Shown one piece after another: positions 33,474 to 45,035 of a stretch of DNA of 64,000 nt. Every line of letters begins with the position of its first letter. The first letter of the stretch is position 1. The DNA lies in assembly GCA_009599575.1 (NCBI GenBank), contig VWND01000008.1, forward strand, positions 248,001 to 312,000, read 5' to 3'. Origin of the DNA: Blumeriella jaapii (lineage: Eukaryota; Ascomycota; Leotiomycetes; Helotiales; Drepanopezizaceae). The position numbers and the translations under genes are program-made. The notes below the pieces were generated by a model. That model searched no databases. It saw nothing but the letters and a program-made list of their open reading frames with translations, and was not told the DNA's origin.

Positions 33474-34610
33474 CTATCTAGTGCCTCTCGCGCCCGCAGG
33501 AGCATCGGTTCTCCGCCTCTTGATCAACGTCCCGATGGCATCTCTCACTTCCGGGTCATTCTGAATCGTGTTCTGCACCAGCCACTCCTTCGTCTTGCCC
33601 TTGACCTCGTTTAAGGCCTGCTCGTCGCCCATGAAAGGCGTCAGCTCCAGCTGCACGGCCCTCGTCGCCTCGGCATCCACAATCTTCGCCGTGGCCTCCA
33701 GTCGATCCAGCTGCTGCTTCAGCTGCGCCTCCGGACTGGCGTTCGCGGGCACCTGTGTGGATGGCTGGAGAAGCGGTCCGATCTGGGAGGCGGCGATGTT
33801 GAGCGTGATGCTGATCTTGCGCCCCAACTGGATCAGCTGGAAGGGGAGGTACGGGGGACGCGCGGTGAAAGTCGTGATGAGAGGGTTGAGCACGTTGGTG
33901 GTGAAGGGCGGGAAATGCGGGCGCGAAATGGCGTAGAGCTCAAAGACACAGAAGCTCGCGAGCGAGAGCCAGCGCCAGTATTTGCCCCATTCGAGCAGCC
34001 CCAACATCCCCAGTATGTACATGACTACCGCCGCGGCGCCGTAGTAGGGAAGTATGGTTAGCAGGCCGCGCTGAACAAAATCGCGGATCCCAGAGCAGCG
34101 TTGCCACTGAGCGATGCCCGGGCCGAATCTCTCGTATGCGAATCTCCTCGCGGGGTTCAGGAGTGTGTCTTGGGCAGCTTTAAGGTGTACGAAGTAGTCT
34201 TCGGCCGTGGTGGACGTGGAGGACACCTTGTCTGGGTGATAGACGGCCGCCAGGCGCCGGAATCTGGACTTGATTTCTCGTTCCGTGGCCGTGTATGGAA
34301 TGCCCAAGTCTTGGTAGAAGTCGCTGGCTCGCCGGATCTCCCAGTCTGCTTCGTAGATCGTGTAGAGGAGGTAGGCGGACACCACGATGATGTGGATGCG
34401 CCGCCGATGGGCGATGTAGCGCGCAGAGCCTGGCTGCGGTTTGGGGTCGCCGGCGCGAATCATGATCCCGTAGTAGATCGTCTGGGCCCATCCTGTGACG
34501 AACTGGGCGCGATGTCAGTTTCTATGCGCTCCAGCTCTGTCTGGCCAGTTGGCGCCTACGTCTGGGAGGAAAGTCCAGCCTGCAATAGAGAGAAAGGTAC
34601 CCGCCGACAT
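33474..34610 (-). CDS. Membrane-bound DnaJ-domain protein (ERJ5-like)
   Basis: J-domain co-chaperone of a fungal family thought to sit in the endoplasmic reticulum membrane and stimulate an Hsp70. Exon 1 (34610-34560) encodes MSAGTFLSIAGWTFLPD; the intron is 34559-34503; exon 2 continues FVTGWAQTIYYG and runs to 33474. Total 359 aa, no frame break. There are hydrophobic segments near the N-terminus and around IHIIVVSAYLLYTIY. The J domain (about residues 78-140) has the HPD tripeptide at about 106-108 (AAVYHPDK). Two further membrane segments follow (AAAVVMYILGMLGLL and LSLASFCVFELYAI). The tail is charged and helical. Starting at the internal ATG in exon 2 would lose the conserved N-terminus, so I chose 34610. 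It is divergent from RPA43. Confidence 0.9.
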
Positions 34611-34846
34611 GATGCTTCAGTCGCTATCAACAAAGACACTGGTGAGGGATCATAAAGCCAGAAGCCCGATGCAATGACGATGTTGGTTTTGTTGTATCAA
34701 AGACAGTTCGAATGTAGGATGAAGATGGCGAGGCTCAACTCGACTCCACTCTGCGCTAGCGGCCGCTCAGCCTCGAGGTTTTTTTATTTCCCATTTTCTT
34801 GGAAGAAAATCAACGACAAACGAGCCTCACTCCAAACACCTCCAGA
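34611..34846. promoter_or_regulatory. Divergent promoter of the J-protein and RPA43 genes
   Basis: Only 236 bases separate the two start codons, so the promoters must share this space. It is mixed in composition, with a T-rich stretch just before RPA43 and a NotI-like GCGGCCGC at about 34760. No TATA box is obvious, as expected for housekeeping genes. Confidence 0.6.
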
Positions 34847-35839
34847 ATGTCAATCGAGACGACGACGACGATGACGACGACCCCAGCGCAAACAGCTACC
34901 ACTATGGGCTCCGGTAAACACAAATCGAAATCGGACAAGAGGTCCAAATCCTCGCACGGCGAGAAGAAGCGGAAACGGGATCACGGCGAAGAAGGGCCGA
35001 AGTCGAAGTCGAAGAAACACAAGTCCGACAAGAAGACTGCGTTTGTGCCTCCGGAAACGCTTGAGGCGCCGTCGACAATATCGCCCTTTCACCTGCAGAC
35101 CTCGTCGCTGTACCTGCCGCTCGCGCCCGTGTCGCAGCGGTTTCCGCTCGAGGGTATCTGCGCTGAGCATCTCTCGCCGCTCCTCCTCACGTACTACCCG
35201 CCGTTCAACGGCGTGCTGCTGTCGTACAGCAACCCGCGCCTATCCGAGAAAGCGTTCGGGAACGACGGGGCGCAGGTGCTGCTGCAGAACCACGACGAGT
35301 ACGCGGTGAGCTGGACCTGGCTCACGGCGGAGTTTCTGTTGTTCAAGCCCGAGAAGGGCGCGTGGCTGGAGGGCTACGTCAATTTTCAGAACGAGGGCCA
35401 CCTGGGACTGGTCTGCTGGAATCTATTCAATGCGAGTATCGAGCGGAAGCGGCTGCCGAGTGAGTGGGAGTGGAAGGATGTTAGTGATGCGCGGGAGGGA
35501 GGCGAGGGCCAGGGGGAGACGTATGCGGAGGATGGCGCGGGCTTCTACGTGGATGGGGAGGGCAACAAGATTGAGGGGATGGTGAAGTTCCGGGTCAGGG
35601 AGATCGAGTCCAGTCACGACCGCGAGAGGGGGTTCTTGAGTATCGAAGGGACAATGTTGAGCGAGCGAGCAGAGGAACGAGTCGCGGAGAGAGAGAAGCT
35701 AAGAACGGAGACGGGGAGGGATACGGCAGGGCGAAGATTGGGAGGCTCGCGCGCGCTGGGGGCAACGAGTTTGGGCGTGACGGTTGAGCCGGATGCGACA
35801 GAGGCGGAGCAGAGAAAGAAGCCCCGGACGAGATATTAA
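34847..35839 (+). CDS. RPA43: RNA polymerase I subunit RPA43
   Basis: Stalk subunit of nuclear RNA polymerase I, which contacts initiation factor Rrn3 and takes part in rRNA transcription. Single exon, 330 aa, uninterrupted. Residues ~24-65 are a Lys/Ser-rich nuclear-signal region (KHKSKSDKRSKS, KSKSKKHKSDKK). Then comes the Rpb7-like N-terminal domain, with LYLPLAPVSQRFPLEG and LLLTYYPPFNGVLLSY, and an OB-fold half with WLEGYVNFQNEGHLGLVCWN, followed by a charged C-terminal tail. The start at 34847 is the first ATG after the divergent promoter; an in-frame non-ATG extension upstream has no support. Confidence 0.9.
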   Translation: MSIETTTTMTTTPAQTATTMGSGKHKSKSDKRSKSSHGEKKRKRDHGEEGPKSKSKKHKSDKKTAFVPPETLEAPSTISPFHLQTSSLYLPLAPVSQRFPLEGICAEHLSPLLLTYYPPFNGVLLSYSNPRLSEKAFGNDGAQVLLQNHDEYAVSWTWLTAEFLLFKPEKGAWLEGYVNFQNEGHLGLVCWNLFNASIERKRLPSEWEWKDVSDAREGGEGQGETYAEDGAGFYVDGEGNKIEGMVKFRVREIESSHDRERGFLSIEGTMLSERAEERVAEREKLRTETGRDTAGRRLGGSRALGATSLGVTVEPDATEAEQRKKPRTRY

Positions 35840-36253
35840 GGGCGAGCTGTTATTGTTGCGGAGTACGGGATCTCATGTCGGCGTTAGGGCAAACTTCGAG
35901 GGAATGAAGAATGAAGAAAGGCTGGTGTCACGCCCTCGATTTTCTCTGGCGGCAGAATGCGACTCTCTCAGAACTGCGCTGGCCCCAATACCATCATGTG
36001 TTAGCTTCAACGCGTTGGGTGTCTCTGCAATCGCCATCGAGGAGATCAAATTGGGTGATATGGCCCAGCTACTTTACCTGAAATTCGTGTGGGCGAAGGG
36101 ATCGTATGCTGAAAACCCCCCGTGAATAGGTGCTGACAGGTGCTATTACAATTCAAAACAACTTGGACATCCAACTACGCTAAAGGAGCATCACCCATTC
36201 TTTTCCCTTTCCGACTCCCGAAACAAAACAAAACAAACCAAACCAAATTCTCC
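35840..36253. other. Intergenic between convergent RPA43 and NUDIX/IF-2B genes
   Basis: 414 bases of 3' flank. It contains an ACAAA-type repeat near 36225-36245. No gene seen. Confidence 0.7.
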
Positions 36254-37982
36254 TTACAGCCCGCCAAAAACATCGCTATCCAGCTTTTCCATCGATACGG
36301 AGTGCACCTTGATCTGCTCTCGGCTCATCTCCCCATCCTCGTTAATATACACATCGACGCAGTCGGCCGGAATCCACTCGAACGCCACATTTTTCAGCTC
36401 GACGCGCGGATCGTCCGCCAACAACTTGGTGTCCTTCTTCCCGCCGGCCAAGTCCCATATGCGCCAGATCTGCAGTGAGCCGTTGTCCTCTTCGTCGTGC
36501 TCGAGAATAGGGCCGGGCTTCGCGATCTTCTCGATGCCCGACAGCACGACGACTTTGGGACTGGCCGACGAGATGTGACCCAAGCTCCGGGCACACAGCG
36601 CGGCCGGGTAGCTGCCGGTCTTGTTGCTCACGTCGCCGTTGTCAGAGATGCGGTCGGCGCCGAGGAGTACCAGGTCGACGTCCTTGGCCATCATGGCCAC
36701 GCTGGCGTCGGTGGCAATGGTGATCTTCAGCCGGTCCGGGTCGCAGTCGACGGCCTGCTTGATCAGCAGCGCAGCCATGTGCGCGCCTTCGCACAGCGGC
36801 CTGCTCTCCAAGATGCGGATGTCGAACGAGACGTTGCACTTCCTTAGCGCTGTTAACACGGCCGATTTGATGATCGACGACGAAAGCGTGAGGATGCGGA
36901 GATTCAACGTCTGGCCGGACGCGAGCCGTTGCTGGAAGTGTCTCTGGAGGAAGGCTACGAAGCTGTTGCCGATGCGGCTGCCAAACGCGCGCCGGTCCTG
37001 GATGCATGCTTTGGTGATGACCAGCATCTCGGCGCGGCTCTCCTGCACGAACCACAGCTTCCACAGACACGAGAGCAGAGTCTTGCTGATGGCGGCGTTC
37101 ATCGACGGGCGGCCGTTGTGGATCAGGTGCCAGGCAATCATGCGCGTTTGTCGCCAAAGCAGCCCTTTGCTCTCCCTCGTCTTGATCGTCGCCAGCACGT
37201 CGTGGAGATGCTGCAGGGCCGTCGTGGCCATGTGCCGCGCACCGGATTCGTGGTCATTCCTCATGGCCAGGAGAGATTCGTGCAGCTCGCGAGCGCCGTG
37301 CTCCGTATCCTCCACGTCGCCTGCATGGCTGAACAGGCCCCCGCTTCGGAGCCACACGCGCCAGATGCTTTTGCTCGAGCTGACGCCCTTGTCGTCGCAG
37401 CTCCCGTCGAGGACGTCTTGAGGCCGGATCCACTGCCATGGCGTCGGGCACTCCCGCACCTTGGACGCGTCCTTCAGAATCCACGAGAACGGGTAGATGG
37501 TCGTCCTCCACTTCTCGCAAAACACGTCGTGAGGCTTTCCTATCAAGAGCAGCTCGAAGTCTCGTTCGTGCAGTACCCCGCCGATCTCTTCCTACACCTC
37601 GACCGTGTCGAGTCAGTGGATGCTTCCAAATCCTGAGGACAAGTGGGGGGAAGGAAGGGGAGGAAACAATGTCCATCTTCACTGATGAGAAAGGGGACAC
37701 GTCGAAGACCCAGTCTTGATGTTGAAGATAGGCATACATTTTGGATTCTCGGAAATTGGCACTCACGAGATAACAAGCTGCTTCGACAACCGAACATCGA
37801 CTACTAATGGGAACCGCTGTCGATGGGGTCAGTCGTCCCCCCCATCCCGCGACGCTTCTCCCGTGGTGGAAGACGGCGACCTGGGGCTCATCCGCCGCCA
37901 CATCTCGGAAGACGAAATTCGACACCACCTCACGATGTATCGCTGACCCCGGCGCCGCTGATTCCAGCTTGGGAATCCGCAT
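36254..37982 (-). CDS. NUDIX / IF-2B (eIF2B-alpha-like) fusion protein
   Basis: The large 3' exon (37591-36254, 445 codons, acceptor GTGTAG) begins EEIGG, the end of a NUDIX box, and continues through the rest of a NUDIX domain (WRTTIYPFSW). It then carries a complete IF-2B domain as found in eIF2B alpha/beta/delta and in ribose-1,5-bisphosphate and methylthioribose-1-phosphate isomerases. Landmarks are ILESRPLCEG and GADRISDNGDVSNKTGS. The likely start is ATG 37982 (MRIPKLESAAPGSA), with a NUDIX beta strand SNFVFRDV and PQVAVFHHG. Between about 37850 and 37592 I cannot settle the exons: a segment RESKMYAYLQHQDW looks like the expected NUDIX strand, but donor and acceptor choices are ambiguous and another indel is possible. 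The role is probably nucleotide-sugar or phosphometabolite processing, not translation; this is inference. Confidence 0.75.
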
Positions 37983-40045
37983 GGCTCGCTTGTTTTCCTT
38001 CCGAGTTCCTTCCGATGCGCGAGAAGACTGAAATCGTCCCCTGGCAGGAGGAGCGAGAGAGCATGAAAAAAGCAAAAAACCAAGAGGAATGCCGTGTTCA
38101 TGTACATTCTTACCTACTCACCTTATATAGTGTAAGACACACCTACCTACTGTACCTACCTACGAGACCGAGCGCGCCTTTAGCCTCACCGCAGCAGCAG
38201 ACAGACTGCTTGCTGCTCGCGTGAGGTGTACAGTGTATCAGCAAACCCGCGCACAAGACGGGTCAGCGACCCAGCGCACGCTGATTGATCGATCGATCGA
38301 GTGGCTACCATTTATTGACACGCACCATCATTCGCGCGGGCAGCCAGCAGGCTGGACAAACACGTTTCACCCGCACAGGTCGAAGCGAGTGGACGGCTGT
38401 GGCGCCCGCGGGCCGGGACGTCGCCGATGTTTACCTGCTTTCCTGATGCCGTCTAGCGCGCTGGCCGGCCTCTGAGACCGAGCTGCCTCCATCTGCCCTC
38501 TTTTTTTTTGTCTCCCCAACCTGTCTCTTACGCAGGACGTATAGAGGTCTTCATTTGACTATCTGTTAATACTTCCTTCTAGCCTTTGCTGCTGTGATAG
38601 AGGTTGGGTTGCGAAGCACCAGTAAAAATGTAGTATAGCAGTAGCTAGACTCACCTCGATCGTTTCTCCATCCCGTCTTTTCTCTTTCCCTTTTTGTGGT
38701 TTCCGAATTGCAACACGTCAGATAAGCTTCTTTGCCTCTTTTTTTTTTTTAAAATCACGTTCATTTCTTTTTTTATATTTTTTATCGCAAAGTAGAAATA
38801 ATATCATGCTTTTAATTGCTACTTTTTATGGCACAACTGCTAATTCAGGCATTTTTCGCATATCCTATCTGTAGGCTTCTCACGAATTAAGTGGTTTTTC
38901 ATTTCTTCGGTTTCTATTGATTAATGAACCTACTAGTGGGAAGGCAGCCCACTGTTACTCACCTTCACGACTTTTTTGAAAGCTCTTTTCTGTCGAGACA
39001 GAGTTTGGGTAAAGCTAAAGGGCTAGCATATCCATTGTGTATGTATGTATGTATGTATGTATGTATGTATGTATGTATGTATATGCGTCGATTAAATCAC
39101 TTAGCCTTTCGCTTGTATCATTATCAATTTTTCTTATACCTGAGATAATGTGCAGAAATACACATTTCTAGTAAAAAGTCTTTGGCATTAGTATCCTGAA
39201 AAGACGAGAAAGAAAGCAGCGTTTTTGATATGTCTAAAATTTAGAACAGAAATTTTAATCGTGCTAATCAGATCTTGAGAGAAGAGAAAGATCTATCCTT
39301 AAGTCTTTTTCCAGGAACTTGCAGGTTTTCCCTTTACCGTATCAAGACCTTTAGTATAGTACTTGACATAGCAAACACGGCCAAAATCAGCCGAAATGTT
39401 CGTTTCTTCCCGGTTGTTCCTTGCACTATACTCTTTCCAATTTGTATGAGAGAGTCGCATGTTTTCCTACCCTTGAATCTATCGATGCAAATTAAAGGAT
39501 CACACAATTCAGGCCATTTGCGCAACGTTCATCCGCGTGAGAACCGGCCGTGAAGATGCGGGCCTGTAGAGGCCAGAGGGCCCATGGCTGCCCGGCCTTT
39601 CGTTCCGGCCTATTAAGCCGCCAGCCAGATTTAAGACAAGCTCGCTTAATCAGTTGTGTGGACACTGTCATTGGGTTTGAATCAGTTGCGTTAAGCGAAC
39701 TGTAATAACATGGCTGTAAACTCCTCGCGTGTTTCTGTAAGATGAGGAATTTGAAGTGTGGATATTGGGGTATGTGACTGTAAAGTAGCGATTTCCCGCA
39801 AGCGTCCAAGCAGGAAACTTACATGTTGATGGTAGGAAGTTGCTGCTGCTGGTGAGTCGAAGAGTGCTTAGAGGTATGCTCTGGCCGACAAGTTCCTACG
39901 AAGCTCGCAAAAGAAAAGAATGATAATACAGTGAAAGACAGGTTGGCTTGAAGACATGTACATGTACAGAATAACCCCGCGGGACGTCCCCCCTCGTAGA
40001 GTAAGATCAACGACGCTTCCAGCCAGCCAGAATTCGATTCTTCCA
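37983..40045. other. Intergenic, AT-leaning, no gene seen
   Basis: The promoter of the NUDIX/IF-2B gene is at the left. The middle (38.5-39.5 kb) is AT-rich with T runs and a (GTAT)n repeat. A GC-rich patch (39540-39620) stands out but has no coding sign. Confidence 0.55.
39039..39082. repeat. (GTAT)n tetranucleotide repeat
   Basis: About 11 perfect units. Confidence 0.95.
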
Positions 40046-41208
40046 TTACCAGTCGCACGCCTCCCCCAGCAGCCTCGCCAGCTTCTCCAACCACAACCTA
40101 TCCACATGATCGAAGCCGCTCTTCGCCGCGCAGTCAACGTCAATTATAGCCACCAGCTCGCCTGCGCGGCTCAGGATCGGGACCACGATCTCGCTCCTCG
40201 AGGCCCCGTCGCACGCGATGTCTGTTGCGCGAACAGCCGTATCAGCACCTAGCCGTCTCATCCCAGGCCGTGCCAACCTCGCCTGGAACTCTACCCATCT
40301 GTCTATCCATCGTTCTCCAAGTAGCATAGTACGGTACAGCTAGACTCGGAGAAAAAGGAACGCGAGGAGATGGATGAGGAGAGAGGAAGAAGAAAGAACA
40401 AAGGAACTCACGGCCAGGAAACGCCTCCACGTCGTCCACGACCACGGTCGCTCGCTCGTCCGCAGCCTTGCCACACACGCCTCTTCCAAAGGGGATCGTT
40501 TGGCACGCGACCTTGCCGTGGAAGGGGCCGAGGATGAGCTGCGGTTGAGAGGGAGGGGATCGAGGGTCTAGGATGTAGAAGCCTTTTAATCAAGCATGTT
40601 GTCAGCACTTTCTTTTCTTTTTCGTTGTTCCTGCCCAGGAGAGGAGAGGAGAGGAGAGGAGAGGAGAGGGACAACAAATCATGAGCAATTCACCCACCAG
40701 CCCAGTTGACCTCCGACGAAGGTCGCGCAAGGGATTTATAAGCGTGCCAAAGTAGAGACGCCGTATTCGCGAGGTTGCTACAAACGGCGTTCAAGCGTTC
40801 CGCGTAAGCAAGCGTGCGTACCGTACCGTTTGACTACCTTCCATTCTCCTCCTTCTTCTCCTCCTCCTCTACAGGCCTACGCAACAAAGCGAATGATGCG
40901 TGCATGCGTGCGTACATACCAGACCTGGAAATGGATCGCTTGGGTTAGCATGCGTACGTCTGAAGGCGAACAGAAAGCCAATGGTAGCGGGGAAAGGGGG
41001 AGAAGAAGGAGGCGGTACCCAATTCCTCTGTCCTTCGAGCAGCGCCTCTGCTTGCTCTAGTACCTGCTCGTATGCCCCCTCTTTGGTGACATCGGGCGCG
41101 AATGTCGACGCGTCGGCGTGGACCTGTGGCAGGCGGCAACCACGGGATTAGCTCAATTGAACCTTGATCTCGGGGCTGGGACATGGCTAGGCAGTGTGAA
41201 CTTGCCAT
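40046..41208 (-). CDS. Free methionine-(R)-sulfoxide reductase (GAF domain)
   Basis: Reduces free L-methionine-(R)-sulfoxide with thioredoxin-type electrons; homologue of yeast YKL069W and bacterial YebR. Six exons give an unbroken 179-aa protein: 41208-41206, 41123-41019, 40924-40920, 40777-40698, 40582-40412, 40221-40046. Exon 1 is the ATG alone, followed by a GC-AG intron with donor GCAAGT; the protein then starts VHADASTFAPDV. Exon 3 is 5 bases (GTCTG) and supplies the V-C junction in NWVCNLANTASLLWHAYK. GAF and active-site motifs: SEVNWAGFYIL, GPFHGKVACQTIPFGRGVCG, PGHIACDGASRSEIVVPI and AIIDVDC, which retain the conserved redox cysteines. Length and motifs match the family exactly, which supports this splice model. 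A (GGAGA)n repeat lies in intron 4 (40638-40669). Confidence 0.92.
40920..40924 (-). other. Five-base micro-exon of the sulfoxide reductase gene
   Basis: GTCTG lies between a strong acceptor (CCATTTCCAG, with a GCTAAC branch site about 20 bases upstream) and a strong donor (GTATGT). It is needed to restore phase and the conserved Val-Cys/Ser-Asn sequence between exons 2 and 4. Confidence 0.7.
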
Positions 41209-42296
41209 GATGATTGATTGATTGGTTGGTTGGTTATTGGTTTGTTTGTTTGTTTAGCTAGCGAAACGTGAGGGTTTCAGGCTATGGAGTTTCAATCGAG
41301 ATAGAGGAGATTTAGATTCTCGGGTATTCGCGCTTGGGGGTGACATGTTGCGAGTCGATCAGGGCTCACGTGATTTAACGAGCTAGCAGCACTGCACAGC
41401 TGTCATCGCAAACATTCCCAATAAAAAAATGTGAAAATCACAATTAGATTTTACAAATATTCACTTGGAAACGATGTTGGATTAGCTGTAGTTATGCGGC
41501 CGTCGAATCCGCACTTACAGCCTGAACTGCCGCCCCGAGAGGTTTTACTACCAGAGTGTGGCAGGAACAGACAACACGGTTTTGAGACTCTCTGGCGTCG
41601 TATTCTACGTGCAAACACAAGACTTATACTTGCACACGTAGCTATGTACCACGTACACCGTAGTTGTATTAGCGTGAGTCCACTATGTTCTTATATAACT
41701 CTCTGCCACTACTTCTAGAATCTGGTGTGTGCTGGCATCGTGTAAACAAGCACATTGTTAGTCGAGTTTCGGCTCCCTATGTCTACTTTTCTCGATGTTG
41801 CTGTGCAGATCAGCTCAAAATTTGACCAGCTGATAGGTGACGAGTTGTATTGATATCTACATCTCGATGAGAGGTGCCTCGGTCTTGGTGAGGCGGTGAG
41901 GCCGTTGAAGATCAGTATCTCATGAGTAACAGAACTCAATTGTTGGCTTAGAAAGTCGTGCTTGCTAGCGATCAAGAATCGAGGGGTAAGAGAAAGCTTG
42001 GCTTTCTCGATAGACTATAAGGGAGATAGGTGCTCCGTGACAAAGTAAGTAAATACTCCGAGTCGACTAGCGAGATGCTTAGTCATTCGTACCTGCAATA
42101 CGGACCAGTAAAGTATCTTATTATCTCGGAGGATCCTCGCCCGTCTCATTTATTGTCCGTCCCGTTCGCGAGTCAGCTTGTTTTGTTCAAAAGAAATCCC
42201 GATAATCAAGTGAAGTTGATTGGCCAGACCGGAGTCAACACGAAGTTGAAAGTTTTGGGGCCATAGGCTCACGCTAGAGGCAACTCATCATTCCAT
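41209..42296. other. Intergenic, no gene seen
   Basis: Promoter side of the sulfoxide reductase and 3' side of the SDR gene. It contains GATT/GGTT short repeats (41213-41250) and one TCACGTGA (41366-41373). Confidence 0.55.
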
Positions 42297-43337
42297 CTAT
42301 CCCGCGGCTGGTACACCACCATCTAGAGCTTGAATGCGTCTCAAGATCTCATCGTCGCCAGGATAGTCCAGCCCTTGGATGGCCTCACACGCGGGAGCCA
42401 GTACAGCCTTCTCGATCTCGGTACACTTCCCACCCGAGACGAAGACCACGTCCCCCTGCCTGTCGCCGACGTTCGCCATGAGATACACCGCCGCGCGAGC
42501 AACGAGCGTGCCCTCCTGCGCCGCGTACCGGGCGCCCGCCAGGAGCCCGGCGAAGTCGGGCAAGAGGTTCGTGACGGTCCACGATGGCATGAGCGTGTTC
42601 ACGCGAATGGGGAGGCCCGCGGCCTCCATGAGACGGGCGTAGCCTCTCCCGAAACCCAGAACGCCGTGCTTGGCGGTAGCTAGCGGGTCCATGAGCTCAG
42701 CTCTTGGGCAGGTAGTGTTACGTACCTGCAAATGAGGAGCGGAAGCGTGACGGACTTACAGTAATCGGGAGCTCGAAACGGCTGCAATCCGGTGCTAGAG
42801 CCCATGAGCACAATGCTTCCTCCCCCCCGCTGCTGCTTCATGTAGTGCGCGGCCAGGCAGCAAGTGTTGATCACGCCCCTCAGCATGATATCGAGGGCCT
42901 GGGTGTTGGGCTCTAAGAATGCTCCCTCGTCATCAGTTTCAATGTCTAAGTAGTTCGCACGAGGTGCGATTCCCGCGTTGGCGAAGACACTGTCGACGCC
43001 GCCGTGTTTGGTTTGGGCTTTCGCGAACAGCGCACACAGGTCCTTCCAGCTCGCGACGTCGATCTTTACGAACGAGAAGGCTTCTGAGGATGGGGTCTCC
43101 GGGGGCTCGTTCACGTCTGCGTTGACAACGACTGCTCCTAGTGACAACAGCAAGTTGACGGTTGCGAGACCGATGCCTGAAGAACCACCTGAACGTAATC
43201 CGGATGGCAACTATCAGCTCGTGTAGATAGATCATGGGCATTGACAAGCAGTCTGACCGTTAGGATTCCGTACCTGTAACAACGACAACTTTGCCTTTGA
43301 CACCCTCTAAATCTGTATTGCTGATGGGAACCTCCAT
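42297..43337 (-). CDS. Short-chain dehydrogenase/reductase (SDR)
   Basis: NAD(P)-dependent oxidoreductase of the classical SDR type, substrate unknown. Three exons: 43337-43274, 43188-42760, 42679-42297; 291 aa, unbroken. The start MEVPISNTDLEGV leads into the first Rossmann strand VVVVTGGSSGIG (TGxxxGIG, joined across intron 1). VFANAGIA corresponds to NAG, SSTG contains the catalytic Ser, and DYSTAK gives the Tyr-x3-Lys pair, joined across intron 2. An Asp about 18 residues after the glycine motif region (VVNADVNEP) favours NAD(H) over NADP(H). It is the left member of a divergent pair with the GMC oxidoreductase, 1.7 kb away. Confidence 0.92.
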
Positions 43338-43622
43338 TTCAGTTCTATTTGCTTGAACGTGAAGATGTTGTGATTGAAAGTATCTGGTTCGGCTTTGCAA
43401 AAAGTTGTCTCGGAAGATTGCAAACGATTCCGAGGCTGTAAAACTCGCCGTACGAGAGGGTTATCAGGGCTGTTCGCATGTGATCAGTGTTTTGAAGGTA
43501 CATTACTGTGGAAGAGCTTGCAAGCGTGGGGGGAGGGGGGGTTAGTTGTACTGTCATTCCAGGGGTTTCCACTCGGTCAAGAAAGGGTTAGCAGCCAGTA
43601 AGCAATCAACACCGAACCCCCT

Positions 43623-43672
<50 letters not shown>

Positions 43673-45035
43673 TTTCCTCCAGATTTTACTGAAAAACCAT
43701 GCTCAAATTGGATAGGGCCTCACTGACTACCTTCATCTCTACATACGTCAAGGAGTCGTGTCTTCTTTGGACCAGGATACGAGGTCCACATTTCTGCATG
43801 AGAAGTTGGATCAGTAATCGTGTTATGATTCGATACCTCCTATCTTTAACGCCACCCTCCAAGCTTGAAATTCACTAACTGATAATGCAAGGTGAGTGAA
43901 CTTGTCCCTGTGTTCCATCGTTGCAATGAAATCCGCGGCTAATTTCTCCGAGGTCGGGTCGATTTGGGAAAGTTTACTGAGGCGGGGTTATGTCAAAACG
44001 AGTCAAAAATGTAGTGAAACAACATGAGCTAGATTCTTCCATCATGATAACGTCCACAGAGATGTATCTTTCCTTGAGAACAAGGGTGGGGGACGGGCGG
44101 GCTTGGGTGGCTACGTTAAGCGAGATACATAACAAGGCTGAAGTATAGAAGGAAAGACCTGGTCGCAAAAGGTAGATCAAAGCTTCAAGCTGCTGATTCA
44201 GCATCTGATCCGAATTGGAGAGCTTATCGAACAAGTCGACTTAACCTGCCTCAGATCTGATAAGAGTTTTTTGTTCAAAGTGGTAGGTGCCACTACGACA
44301 ATGTCGAGTCCTAAGCGAGGCCCTCGTTCATGCCAAGTCCAAACAAAAACACCCAGAAGCTTCCGGCTATGTGGGTAGCAAGTAAGCTACTTGTCAGCAG
44401 GAATGGCTTATGTGCTTCTTTTTCTATGCGTCAATTTATGATTCAAATTTCCGGTGAGTGGGGACATAATCAAAATGACATCTCATGTAAATACTGTAGG
44501 TAAGTAAGTAGGCTCGAGGCGACGAATGACGGCGTGCAGTGAATGTGTCGCATTTACAACCCAGCCACTCACCATAAAAGGCTCCACCAGCGATCTCTGA
44601 GCCCTCCTCACCCCCTCAAATATCTAGCGCTTAAGGCATGAGAGCGACTGTACCTGTATTTCTATCTATCCGCTAGAACTGCGATCCGTCCCGCAGGCTA
44701 CACGAATGTAAACAAAAATTCAGAACTCTGCAAGCGAGGCCAGCTAACTCACTTTCGCTTTTGCACGACTTGCAGCAGGGCTGATCACATTTATTGGACT
44801 CGACTATCTCGAAAAGTGATAGGTAGATCTTCGTAGCCCTTCCTTCCAAGAGAGCGTGCCGCCAAGACAAACTTCCGAGGTCGCCGGGTATAACGAGACA
44901 GTCGCAGGTACTTCGCGTTCCACCACTTCATCGCCGCTCACATATCAACATGCATCTTCGCTCTTCCACGGGAAGTTGGCGAGCAACGTTCCCTCACATC
45001 TTCGTTACAAGAGTCGACGGCTGTCCATCGCCAAC
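43338..45035. other. Divergent intergenic region between SDR and GMC genes
   Basis: 1.7 kb with a 48-base poly(C) tract and no supported gene. It contains both promoters; no TATA box stands out. Confidence 0.6.
43624..43671 (+). repeat. Poly(C) tract, 48 bases
   Basis: Forty-eight consecutive C residues, 287 bases upstream of the SDR start codon. On that gene's sense strand it is poly(G). Confidence 0.95.

Noticed and set aside
37254..38075. Single uninterrupted minus-strand frame across the NUDIX/IF-2B start
   Set aside because: It leaves the frame of the well-supported main exon, so it cannot be the protein as it stands; only its first part is used.
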